From positions 1 to 57,648 of the forward strand of contig CAJUEL010000030.1 in the NCBI GenBank assembly GCA_910585455.1: a stretch of DNA of 57,648 nt, in the 5' to 3' direction. The translations under genes and the position numbers were made by a program. Positions within the stretch are counted from its first letter, which is position 1. The number at the start of each line of letters is the position of its first letter. This document shows positions 1 through 6,730 of this stretch, piece after piece. The DNA comes from an uncultured Eisenbergiella sp. (lineage in GTDB: Bacteria > Bacillota > Clostridia > Lachnospirales > Lachnospiraceae). The notes beneath the pieces were generated by a model. That model did not search any database and was not told the DNA's origin. It worked only from the letters and a program-made list of their open reading frames with translations.

Positions 1-81
1 ATGGATTGTAAGACTAAATTCAGCGGGGAGTGGAATTTAATTTTTCATTTAACATTTTTTTGGAAAAGCATGAAAAAATGG

Positions 82-110
82 TTGCAATGCAGCAAAACAC
101 ATGCTATAAT
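82..110 (+). promoter_or_regulatory. Promoter upstream of rpmJ
   Basis: A -35 box TTGCAA (82-87) and a -10 box TATAAT (105-110) are separated by 17 bp, with a TG extension at 102-103. Transcription would start near 117, about 40 nt before rpmJ, so the ribosomal operon has its own start here even if it is also read from upstream. Bases 1-81 show no gene I can recognise. Confidence 0.75.
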
Positions 111-156
111 AAGAAACGGTCTTTTTGGAAGGTTTTTGGAAGGAGGTCAGGTTAAG

Positions 157-270
157 ATGAAAGTCAGAGCATCCGTAAAACCGATTTGCGAAAAGTGCAA
201 AGTCATCAAAAGGAAGGGTTCTATCAGAATTATCTGTGAGAATCCCAAGCACAAACAGAGACAGGGCTGA
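157..270 (+). CDS. rpmJ: 50S ribosomal protein L36
   Basis: A 37-residue protein of the zinc-ribbon L36 family, a small component of the large ribosomal subunit. The sequence begins MKVRASVKPICEKCKVIKR and carries the usual Cys-x2-Cys (residues 11 and 14), Cys-27 and His-33 zinc ligands. AGGAGG at 141-146 sets the ATG at 157; an in-frame ATG at base 1 is upstream of the promoter and not credible. Length matches the family. It opens the alpha-operon group that continues with rpsM. Confidence 0.97.
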   Translation: MKVRASVKPICEKCKVIKRKGSIRIICENPKHKQRQG

Positions 271-731
271 TTTTTCTGCTTGCAGGAAATGTGCCCGTCC
301 ACAGTAAGACGGCTGGCGGCGGATTTTTACTAAGGTCCGCCTGGAAATAATTGAACGTAGCAGAACCATTTCTTCACAGGATGGCCATATGGCTGTCCGT
401 GGGACATTTCGCTACGGGAGATTACTTTTTGATACCGAGGTGAGGCTTTGGCGGGGAAGGAAAGCAATTGCTCTACATTGCCGGTCAGAGTCGGAAGCAG
501 ATGTGTGAAGGAACACCCCTGGGGTGTGTAAAGCACATGGTTTCCGCATGGGATGTCCATGAGAGTGTATCGGAAAGACCGGTATACCGGTTGGGTACAG
601 GGTACCCCAGTCAATTAGTAACATTTTTACACGCACAGGTCATAAGTTTGCCCTGTGCTCGTTGTGCGTAAAAACCAAACTGCGCACGCGCGGCAGAAAA
701 TTCTGCTGTGAAGAGGAATGGAGGAAATGGT
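271..731 (+). other. Long structured spacer rpmJ-rpsM
   Basis: This 461-bp gap has no convincing gene. It is rich in inverted repeats: ggcgga/tccgcc near 315-342, ACACCCC/GGGGTGT (513-527), TTTCCG/CGGAAA (541-576) enclosing CATGG/CCATG (547-561), a perfect 14-bp palindrome ACCGGTATACCGGT (578-591), and GGGTAC/GTACCC (593-607). Such a chain of hairpins in a transcribed spacer suggests an RNA leader or processing region for rpsM, but no named element is recognised. Confidence 0.5.
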
Positions 732-1100
732 ATGGCTCGTATTGCAGGTATTGATTTACCCAGAGAAAAACGCGTCGAGATCGGACTGACCTACATTTAT
801 GGCATTGGCAGATCCAGCTCGAACAAAATCCTGGCACAGGCGGGAGTCAATCCCGACACGCGCTGCAGGGACTTAACGGATGAAGAGGTTAAGAAGATCA
901 GCGAAGTGATTGATGTCACCATGATGGTGGAAGGTGATTTGAGAAGAGAGATCGCCTTAAACATCAAGAGATTGCAGGAAATCGGATGCTACAGAGGTAT
1001 CCGGCACCGTAAGGGACTTCCCGTCCGCGGTCAGAACACGAAGACCAACGCGAGAACAAGAAAAGGTCCCAGAAGAACAGTTGCAAACAAGAAAAAATAA
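732..1100 (+). CDS. rpsM: 30S ribosomal protein S13
   Basis: A 122-residue S13, beginning MARIAGIDLPREKRVEIGL and ending in the basic tail that contacts tRNA and the subunit head (RTRKGPRRTVANKKK). The ATG at 732 is preceded by GGAGG at 720-724; an in-frame ATG at 708 would add eight residues not seen in the family and lies before this ribosome binding site. It is followed 28 bp later by rpsK, the standard order. Confidence 0.97.
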   Translation: MARIAGIDLPREKRVEIGLTYIYGIGRSSSNKILAQAGVNPDTRCRDLTDEEVKKISEVIDVTMMVEGDLRREIALNIKRLQEIGCYRGIRHRKGLPVRGQNTKTNARTRKGPRRTVANKKK

Positions 1101-1128
1101 TCAGACGAGGGAAAGTAGGTTAGTTTAA

Positions 1129-1530
1129 ATGGCAGCAAACAAAAAAGTTACAAGAAAAGTGACAAAAAAACGCGTCAAGAAAAACGTTGAACACGGACAG
1201 GCACACATTCAGTCTTCTTTTAACAATACGATTGTTACCCTGACAGATGCTGAAGGGAATGCCTTAAGCTGGGCTTCGGCCGGCGGTCTGGGATTTAAGG
1301 GTTCAAGGAAATCTACTCCGTATGCAGCACAGATGGCGGCAGAGACTGCTACCAAGGCGGCACTGGTGCATGGCTTAAAGACGGTGGATGTTTTCGTGAA
1401 GGGTCCCGGTTCAGGACGTGAAGCGGCAATCCGTGCGCTTTCTGCATGTGGTCTGGATGTGCTGAGCATCAAGGATGTGACACCCGTTCCGCATAATGGA
1501 TGCCGTCCTCCCAAGCGCCGCCGCGTCTAA
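1129..1530 (+). CDS. rpsK: 30S ribosomal protein S11
   Basis: A 133-residue S11 of the small-subunit platform. Family features are a lysine-rich N-terminus, the core segment with GSRKSTPYAAQ, and the conserved C-terminus DVTPVPHNGCRPPKRRRV. Length is normal. It lies between rpsM and rpsD in the usual alpha-operon order. Confidence 0.97.
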   Translation: MAANKKVTRKVTKKRVKKNVEHGQAHIQSSFNNTIVTLTDAEGNALSWASAGGLGFKGSRKSTPYAAQMAAETATKAALVHGLKTVDVFVKGPGSGREAAIRALSACGLDVLSIKDVTPVPHNGCRPPKRRRV

Positions 1531-1556
1531 TGGGTAACGTATCGGTTGGAGGAAGA

Positions 1557-1594
1557 CATGGCGCATGCCCAGGCTTAGAACGGGTGGCGCCATG
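1557..1594 (+). other. Hairpin upstream of rpsD
   Basis: Perfect 8-bp arms CATGGCGC (1557-1564) and GCGCCATG (1587-1594) can be lengthened inward by CCC (1568-1570) with GGG (1582-1584). There is no T-run, so it is not an intrinsic terminator. In Firmicutes S4 represses its own mRNA leader, so this could be part of such a leader; that link is inferred from position only. Confidence 0.5.
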
Positions 1595-1623
1595 CTGTAA
1601 ACAATAATTGGAGGAAAATTAAA

Positions 1624-2214
1624 ATGGCAGTAAACAGAGTTCCTGTATTAAAAAGATGCAGAACGCTTGGACTTGAGCCGAGCTATCTGGGCTATGACAA
1701 AAAGTCCAACAGGGCAGTAAAAGCGGGCAAGAAGATGAGTGAATACGGACTGCAGCTGAGAGAGAAGCAGAAGGCAAAATTCATCTATGGCGTGCTGGAG
1801 AAGCCCTTCCGTAATTATTATAAGAAGGCTGACAGAATGAAAGGCATGACGGGTGAAAACCTGATGGTTATGCTGGAGTCCAGACTGGACAGCGTTGTTT
1901 TCCGTATGGGATTTGCCAGAACCAGAAGAGAAGCAAGGCAGGTCGTTGACCACAAGCATATTCTGGTAAACGGGAAATGCGTCAATATTCCTTCTTACCT
2001 GATCAAAGCAGGTGATGTGATCGAGCTGAAGGAAAGCGCAAAGAGCATGCAGAGATACAAGGATATCCTCGAGATTACGGCGGGAAGACTCACTCCCGAA
2101 TGGATGGATGTTGATAAAGAGGCATTCAAAGGAACGATTAAGCAGCTTCCTTCCAGGGAGATGATCGACGTTCCGGTTAATGAGATGCTTATCGTCGAGT
2201 TGTACTCCAAATAA
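1624..2214 (+). CDS. rpsD: 30S ribosomal protein S4
   Basis: A 196-residue S4, the primary 16S rRNA-binding protein that nucleates assembly of the small-subunit body. The N-terminal domain is followed by an S4 RNA-binding domain at about residues 88-150 (LESRLDSVVFRMGFA, then QVVDHKHILVNG). A GGAGGAAAATTAAA ribosome binding site precedes the ATG. Placement between rpsK and rpoA is the usual clostridial arrangement. Confidence 0.97.
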   Translation: MAVNRVPVLKRCRTLGLEPSYLGYDKKSNRAVKAGKKMSEYGLQLREKQKAKFIYGVLEKPFRNYYKKADRMKGMTGENLMVMLESRLDSVVFRMGFARTRREARQVVDHKHILVNGKCVNIPSYLIKAGDVIELKESAKSMQRYKDILEITAGRLTPEWMDVDKEAFKGTIKQLPSREMIDVPVNEMLIVELYSK

Positions 2215-2242
2215 TGAAGGGAACGTTCCATCTAAATTCATG

Positions 2243-2276
2243 ACAATAGAAAGTCTGCAAAATGACTTTCTATTGT
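2243..2276 (+). other. Perfect 13-bp hairpin before rpoA
   Basis: Arms ACAATAGAAAGTC (2243-2255) and GACTTTCTATTGT (2264-2276) are perfectly complementary around an 8-nt loop. It ends 9 bp before the rpoA ribosome binding site and has no T-tract, so it is more likely an mRNA processing, stability or translation-control element than a terminator. Confidence 0.6.
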
Positions 2277-2301
2277 GTGTTCGTAAAGGAGGGTATTTGC
2301 T

Positions 2302-3261
2302 GTGTTTGATTTTGAAAGACCCAATATTGAGGTTACCGAAATATCCGAGGACAAGAAGTACGGCAGGTTCGTGGTTGAGCCCCTGGAAAGAGGCTATGGA
2401 ATCACGCTGGGGAATTCTTTAAGAAGAATTATGCTGTCTTCTCTTCCGGGTGCTGCAGTGAGCCAGGTGAAAATTGAAGGCGTGTTGCATGAGTTTTCTT
2501 CTGTTCCCGGCGTCAAAGAGGATGTGACGGAAATCATCATGAACATCAAGAGCCTGGCAATCAAAAACAACAGTGAAACAAATGAGCCCAAAACTGCGTA
2601 CATTGAGTTCGAAGGCGAAGGCGTTGTCCATGCTTCTGACATTCAGGTTGACCAGGATATTGAGATCCTCAATCCTGACCTTGTAATCGCCACATTAAGC
2701 GGAGGCAAGGAGAGCAAACTGTACATGGAACTGACTATATCCAGAGGCAGAGGCTATGTCAGCGCAGATAAGAATAAGAGCGAGGAACTGCCGATTGGCG
2801 TTATCGCGGTCGATTCTATTTACACTCCTGTTGAAAGAGTTAATATGACAGTGGAGAATACCCGTGTAGGTCAGGTGACAGACTACGATAAGCTTACACT
2901 GGATGTTTACACGAACGGGACACTGGCTCCGGACGAGGCTGTCAGCTTAGCTGCAAAGGTACTCAGCGAACATTTGAGCCTTTTCATTGACTTGTCTGAG
3001 AATGCAAGAACCGCAGAGGTCATGGTAGAAAAGGAAGACGATGAGAAGGAAAAGGTACTGGAAATGAGCATTGATGAGCTTGAGCTCTCTGTTCGTTCCT
3101 TTAACTGCTTAAAGCGTGCTGGTATTAACACGGTAGAAGAACTGATTAACAAGACTCCCGAGGATATGATGAAGGTCCGCAATCTGGGACGGAAATCCTT
3201 GGAGGAGGTTCAGGCAAAGATCAGCGAGCTGGGATTCCATTTCAGACCCAGCGAAGAATGA
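2302..3261 (+). CDS. rpoA: RNA polymerase alpha subunit
   Basis: A 319-residue alpha subunit. The N-terminal domain (about 1-225) makes the dimer that holds beta and beta-prime and contains the family sequence GYGITLGNSLRRIMLSSLPG. The C-terminal domain (about 245-310) has the helix-hairpin-helix DNA and activator contact region ending NLGRKSLEEVQAKISELG. The start is GTG, set by AAAGGAGGG at 2286-2293. Length is normal. Confidence 0.97.
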   Translation: MFDFERPNIEVTEISEDKKYGRFVVEPLERGYGITLGNSLRRIMLSSLPGAAVSQVKIEGVLHEFSSVPGVKEDVTEIIMNIKSLAIKNNSETNEPKTAYIEFEGEGVVHASDIQVDQDIEILNPDLVIATLSGGKESKLYMELTISRGRGYVSADKNKSEELPIGVIAVDSIYTPVERVNMTVENTRVGQVTDYDKLTLDVYTNGTLAPDEAVSLAAKVLSEHLSLFIDLSENARTAEVMVEKEDDEKEKVLEMSIDELELSVRSFNCLKRAGINTVEELINKTPEDMMKVRNLGRKSLEEVQAKISELGFHFRPSEE

Positions 3262-3444
3262 TCCTGCCATGGAGGATGCACTGTAGGTAAGACCAAAAGG
3301 CGCGGCGGTGTATGATGACGGGAGATACCTGTCGGAACATGATGGATCGTCGCCATCCGCGATGGATTGTGCGGCATAACGCGTCCGGTAAGTAAGTCCA
3401 AAGAGCGTTGCCGGATGTACCAGAAATGAAAGGAAAACAAAACA
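3262..3444 (+). repeat. rpoA-rplQ spacer with imperfect direct repeat
   Basis: The 183-bp spacer carries two related segments, 3283-3308 (GTAGGTAAGACCAAAAGGCG...) and 3387-3414 (GGTAAGTAAGTCCAAAGAGCG...), about 104 bp apart. Between them lie GATGG/CCATC inverted repeats near 3340-3370. No coding potential is apparent. The role is unknown; it may be a duplicated RNA structure in the operon mRNA. Confidence 0.4.
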
Positions 3445-3981
3445 ATGGCAAAGTACAGAAAGCTGGGCAGAACCTCTGATCAGAGAAAAGCTCTTTTAAG
3501 AAGTCAGGTGACGAGCCTGCTTTACAGAGGTAAAATCGTTACCACAGAAGCGAAGGCGAAAGAAGTCCGTAAGATTGCGGAAGGTATTATCGCTATGGGT
3601 ATCCGTGAAAAGGATAACTACGAAACTGTTACCGTTACCGCCAAGGTTCCCCGTAAGGACAAGGACGGCAAGCGTGTGAAGGAAGTTGTAGACGGCAAGA
3701 AGGTGACTGTATTTGATGAAGTGCAGAAGGAAATCAAAAAGGATATGCCTTCCAGACTTCATGCAAGGCACCAGATGCTGAAGGTTTTCTATCCTGTAAA
3801 GGAAGTTCCCACAACTGCGGCAGGAAGGAAGAAAGGCACGAAGAATATCAATATGCCGAACAAGGTATTTGATGAAATCGCCCCCAAATATGCGGATCGT
3901 AAGGGTGGTTACACCAGAATTGTGAAGATCGGTCAGAGAAAGGGTGACGGCGCACTGGAAGTTGTGCTTGAGCTGATCTGA
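3445..3981 (+). CDS. rplQ: 50S ribosomal protein L17
   Basis: L17 lies near the peptide exit tunnel. The N-terminal half is canonical (MAKYRKLGRTSDQRKALLRS, then LYRGKIVTTEAKAKEVR). The protein has 178 residues against about 115-130 in many bacteria. The extra length is a charged insertion around residues 55-95 and a longer C-terminus, a form I associate with Lachnospiraceae. It is the last gene of the ribosomal block. Confidence 0.96.
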   Translation: MAKYRKLGRTSDQRKALLRSQVTSLLYRGKIVTTEAKAKEVRKIAEGIIAMGIREKDNYETVTVTAKVPRKDKDGKRVKEVVDGKKVTVFDEVQKEIKKDMPSRLHARHQMLKVFYPVKEVPTTAAGRKKGTKNINMPNKVFDEIAPKYADRKGGYTRIVKIGQRKGDGALEVVLELI

Positions 3982-4051
3982 AGTAACGTTTAGGCGGAGC
4001 CGGACTATCACGAATCGAATTTCATTGCAACTGATGCAGCAAGAAACGAAT

Positions 4052-4092
4052 AAAACCAGCATTCTGAAAAAGAGTGCTGGTTTTTGCTTTTT
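4052..4092 (+). terminator. Intrinsic terminator after rplQ
   Basis: AAAACCAGCA (4052-4061) pairs with TGCTGGTTTT (4075-4084), followed by a T-rich tract. This closes the ribosomal operon and marks the left edge of the inserted region. Confidence 0.85.
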
Positions 4093-4148
4093 TTAAAGAA
4101 AAACAGTTGGGGAGGCAGGTTATCAGTTTTTTTATAAAGTCTTTCGTG

Positions 4149-4230
4149 CCGGAGCGTCACAAAGGACTTTGATGGCTGATACGAATTTGCCTGTGCGAAT
4201 TCGCATTGTGCTATTGCGTAAACGCTCCGG
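4149..4230 (+). repeat. Long-range inverted repeat before the unknown gene
   Basis: Perfect 9-bp arms CCGGAGCGT (4149-4157) and ACGCTCCGG (4222-4230) enclose 64 bp that include a 12-bp palindrome TGCGAATTCGCA (4194-4205). The second arm ends 12 bp before the ATG of the next gene, so a folded leader could affect its translation. No known riboswitch is recognised. Confidence 0.4.
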
Positions 4231-4242
4231 AAGGGAGAACAT

Positions 4243-4656
4243 ATGACATTACAGGAAGCGGATAAAAAATTGGCAGAACTTAATGATAAGATTGATCGTT
4301 TATCTATTGAAAGGAAGGAAGTTTTGCGGAAATGGAATGTGGCATTTATGGCAGAAAAACCGGAGAAAACTGTCTGTGAGGACAGGGGAAAAGGAGAGCG
4401 TTCCCACCAGCTATATTTAATAAACGGTGGATTTTCTGTATTTGTATGTCATTTTGATGAGATTGATATGCAACAGGATCTGAATAGTTTTTATGAGAAT
4501 CTGAATATCAGGATGAATGTCTTAAACAGGTGTAATCATGGAGAGGACGAATTGCCGGAATATCAGAAAAACCTGGTTTATGCCAAGGCAACAGAAATCA
4601 GAGATGCCTATTTTGAAAATCTGCTGGCAGTCTATCAGAAAGAAAAGAACGTGTGA
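4243..4656 (+). CDS. Unknown 137-residue protein
   Basis: I do not recognise a family. The N-terminus (residues 1-30) is a charged helix likely to form a coiled coil (MTLQEADKKLAELNDKIDRL). The middle has beta-type segments such as LYLINGGFSVFVCHF, and the C-terminus is again helical and charged. There is no signal peptide, membrane segment or cysteine cluster. GGGAG precedes the ATG at 4243. It stands alone between the rplQ terminator and the convergent Rpn-type gene. Confidence 0.7.
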   Translation: MTLQEADKKLAELNDKIDRLSIERKEVLRKWNVAFMAEKPEKTVCEDRGKGERSHQLYLINGGFSVFVCHFDEIDMQQDLNSFYENLNIRMNVLNRCNHGEDELPEYQKNLVYAKATEIRDAYFENLLAVYQKEKNV

Positions 4657-4689
4657 TTTGCAGAAAACATGAAAAATGTAAGTTTCAAG

Positions 4690-4747
4690 GAGACCCCGCT
4701 GAAGCTCCTGTGCCATGATCGTGGCACGGGAGCTTCAGCAGGGTCTC
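4690..4747. terminator. Long hairpin between convergent genes
   Basis: Bases 4690-4715 and 4722-4747 form a nearly perfect 26-bp stem with one C/A mismatch (4697/4740), one G-T pair and a 6-nt loop. It sits between two converging genes (4656 and 4778). A T-run is lacking on both strands, so it could stop transcription only weakly in either direction; it could instead be a small mobile hairpin repeat. Confidence 0.55.
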
Positions 4748-4777
4748 AGATGTGAATTATTGCGGTTACTGTTATCA

Positions 4778-6019
4778 TTATAGCTCCATGCCCCAATAAT
4801 GATCGACCTTATTTCTTGCGATAGTCTCAGCTTCTTCGGAAGAATTCCCGAAAGCGGACAGGTATTTCAGGATAAATTGCTTTATCGTTTCTTCCCTTGT
4901 GCAGTTGAAATCCTGGCAGGTGGTTATATAGGTTTTATATTCAGCTTCTCTTTTTGCAGCAACAGCCTGTTCCTGTACTGCGACAGCTTGTTCCTGTGTT
5001 ACGGCAGCCCGTTCCTGGGCAGCAGCAACCTGTTCCTGCGCCTCAGCCAACTGCTCCTGCATAACCGCGACCTGTTCCTGCAGCATGGTTGCTTCTTCGC
5101 GTGCCAAACGGGCCTGTTCCTGCGCTTCCTCTCTTTCCTTTCTTGCCTCTGCCGTTTTCCGACGTTCAGCCTGTATGTCAATTTTCTCCATATTTTCAAA
5201 TAAATATCCCATTTGATTTCCTCCTATCGCCTTTATGTATTCATTGGCTTCCGCTATCGGTATATTTATTTTCATCATCAGGCTATACATGACATTCTGA
5301 ATGAGCCTGATAAGGTCAGGGGGCGTATTTTGCAGTATACCTTCGAGCTTCTCCGGCGGCGATTGGGAAAAAGCCTGGAAATCATCCGCACGTTGGAGCT
5401 TATTGAGGAGCATGAGCAGTGACATTTCATCGCCTCTGTCAAGAAGCTCCTGATTAGAGTATTCGTGGATTTGTACGATTTCATAATGAAAATCCGGTAC
5501 AAAACTGGCAAAGTCATCACCATGGCAGATTCGTTCCCGCAGACGCCGGGCCGCTGTCCAGCGGGCACTTCCTTCATAATAGACTATCGGCAGAACAGGG
5601 GGATAACGAAAGTCTTTCCGTTTGGAAATTCCCTCTTTTTTATGCTCCATATCTTTCGCATATTCATGCCAGATACAGACCATATACCGAAGCAATTGCA
5701 TTGTGATGTCATAATCCACTCTGCTTTTATGCTCAATGAGTGAAATCATAAAAAGAGGCAGAGAATGACGTTCCCCTTTTGCCGATTTCAGATAAATTTT
5801 CTTGACTGTATCTGTTTCAAATTCCACTCCAAAATATGCCTGATACCGTTCCGTAACGTCCTCAATGTCTTCCGGCTGCACCTGCTTCAACATGGGGATA
5901 TTCATGTTATCCCTTAAAAACTGTGCGCAGAGCGTTGGATTTTTGAAGATTTCCTTGCTGTTTACGTCCCGCATCTGTTGGGATGCGGAAGCTGTTTCCT
6001 TGCAATGATCATTTTTCAT
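4778..6019 (-). CDS. Rpn-family PD-(D/E)XK protein with coiled-coil tail
   Basis: A 413-residue protein of the Rpn/YhgA-like recombination-promoting nuclease family. The region at about residues 85-115 contains LIEHKSRVDYDITMQLLRYM, with the E-x-K of the PD-(D/E)XK fold. A second conserved block is PPVLPIVYYEGS (about 155-170). Residues about 285-350 form a coiled coil built from 7-residue units of the type xxAQEQx, encoded by a 21-bp tandem repeat at about 4960-5120. The start is preceded by AGGAGG on the minus strand. Members are scattered as selfish or host-modifying genes; the role here is unknown. Confidence 0.85.
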   Translation of the reverse strand: MKNDHCKETASASQQMRDVNSKEIFKNPTLCAQFLRDNMNIPMLKQVQPEDIEDVTERYQAYFGVEFETDTVKKIYLKSAKGERHSLPLFMISLIEHKSRVDYDITMQLLRYMVCIWHEYAKDMEHKKEGISKRKDFRYPPVLPIVYYEGSARWTAARRLRERICHGDDFASFVPDFHYEIVQIHEYSNQELLDRGDEMSLLMLLNKLQRADDFQAFSQSPPEKLEGILQNTPPDLIRLIQNVMYSLMMKINIPIAEANEYIKAIGGNQMGYLFENMEKIDIQAERRKTAEARKEREEAQEQARLAREEATMLQEQVAVMQEQLAEAQEQVAAAQERAAVTQEQAVAVQEQAVAAKREAEYKTYITTCQDFNCTREETIKQFILKYLSAFGNSSEEAETIARNKVDHYWGMEL

Positions 6020-6069
6020 TCAATTTCCTCCTGTTTGGGTGTGATTCGGCGCCATTTACAGAAGGAAAG

Positions 6070-6099
6070 CATTCAGATTCGAGCTGTCCAAACGGTTAC
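6070..6099 (-). repeat. Degenerate copy of dispersed hairpin repeat
   Basis: On the minus strand the segment GTAACCGTTTGGAC followed by a diverged second half matches the left arm of the hairpins at 46500-46529 and 45376-45407. Pairing of the two halves is poor here, so it looks like a decayed copy. Confidence 0.35.
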
Positions 6100-6353
6100 G
6101 AAAATTCGACCTTCCGCCTGTCTGCACCATATTAAGGGTTCATTTTGAACTGTGGCGAAAAGCCAGAATTCGGATTCTACAGGGCAATGCCTGTGAACAG
6201 AAAGCACATCGGAAAAGTTCAGATCAGGTGATGCACTCCATAAAATCAGTATAGCATTGTTGGGGAATCATGGCAAGCGATTTTCGCAGATTATCCCATT
6301 CTGCGAAGCATTTCGACGGGTAAAATTCCTTTTAAGAACAGTCTGAAAACCAC

Positions 6354-6406
6354 ATAATAATTTACTACACGTTAATTATTATACTGATAGTCACCTGATT
6401 TGTCAA
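6354..6406 (-). promoter_or_regulatory. Consensus promoter with overlapping operator-like repeat
   Basis: Read on the minus strand, TTGACA (6406-6401) and TATAAT (6383-6378) are both perfect and 17 bp apart. A 12-bp inverted repeat with one mismatch and a 5-nt centre (6354-6365 with 6371-6382) covers the -10 box and the expected start near 6371. A fully consensus promoter overlapped by such a repeat is typical of a gene held off by a repressor. It points at the Rpn-type gene, leaving a leader of about 350 nt. Confidence 0.7.
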
Positions 6407-6730
6407 ATGAAATTAGAAGCACAGGCAGATTTTAGCATTTTTGTCAAAGCTATCATGTATTAGTATGGCGCTATCCATTTATTTCCACTATTCGTGGTCA
6501 GAAATGTGGTCAGAAATAAGAATGACGTACGGCAAATATGTTCTGCATGCAGGTATTGTTATGAGAAACCATGAACAATGTCATTTATGGTCAGTTTTAT
6601 GGTCAAAGGCATCGGAGAATACGGCGTTTTTGCCGCATTTTGCAGACAGAAAGCATATTGCTTCGCAGAATGGGATATTCTACGAAATTTTTCTGTGCGG
6701 GTACGGATCACATTACGCAAAGGAAATGAC

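Larger units (their letters stand above)
6020..6730. other. Intergenic region between rpn-like and tldR-like genes
   Basis: This 711-bp divergent gap has no convincing gene. On the minus strand it holds the rpn-like promoter and a leader of about 350 nt. A degenerate copy of the hairpin repeat lies at 6070-6099. On the plus strand TGGTCA occurs twice in pairs with 12-bp spacing (6495 and 6507; 6588 and 6600). I could not identify a good plus-strand promoter for the tldR-like gene. Confidence 0.55.

Noticed and set aside
1648..2241. A 197-codon minus-strand frame opposite rpsD
   Set aside because: It lies fully antisense to S4 and has no recognisable motif.
4955..5140. Regular repeats suggesting a CRISPR array
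   Set aside because: The 21-bp period is in frame and encodes a heptad coiled coil. There are no unique spacers and no cas genes.
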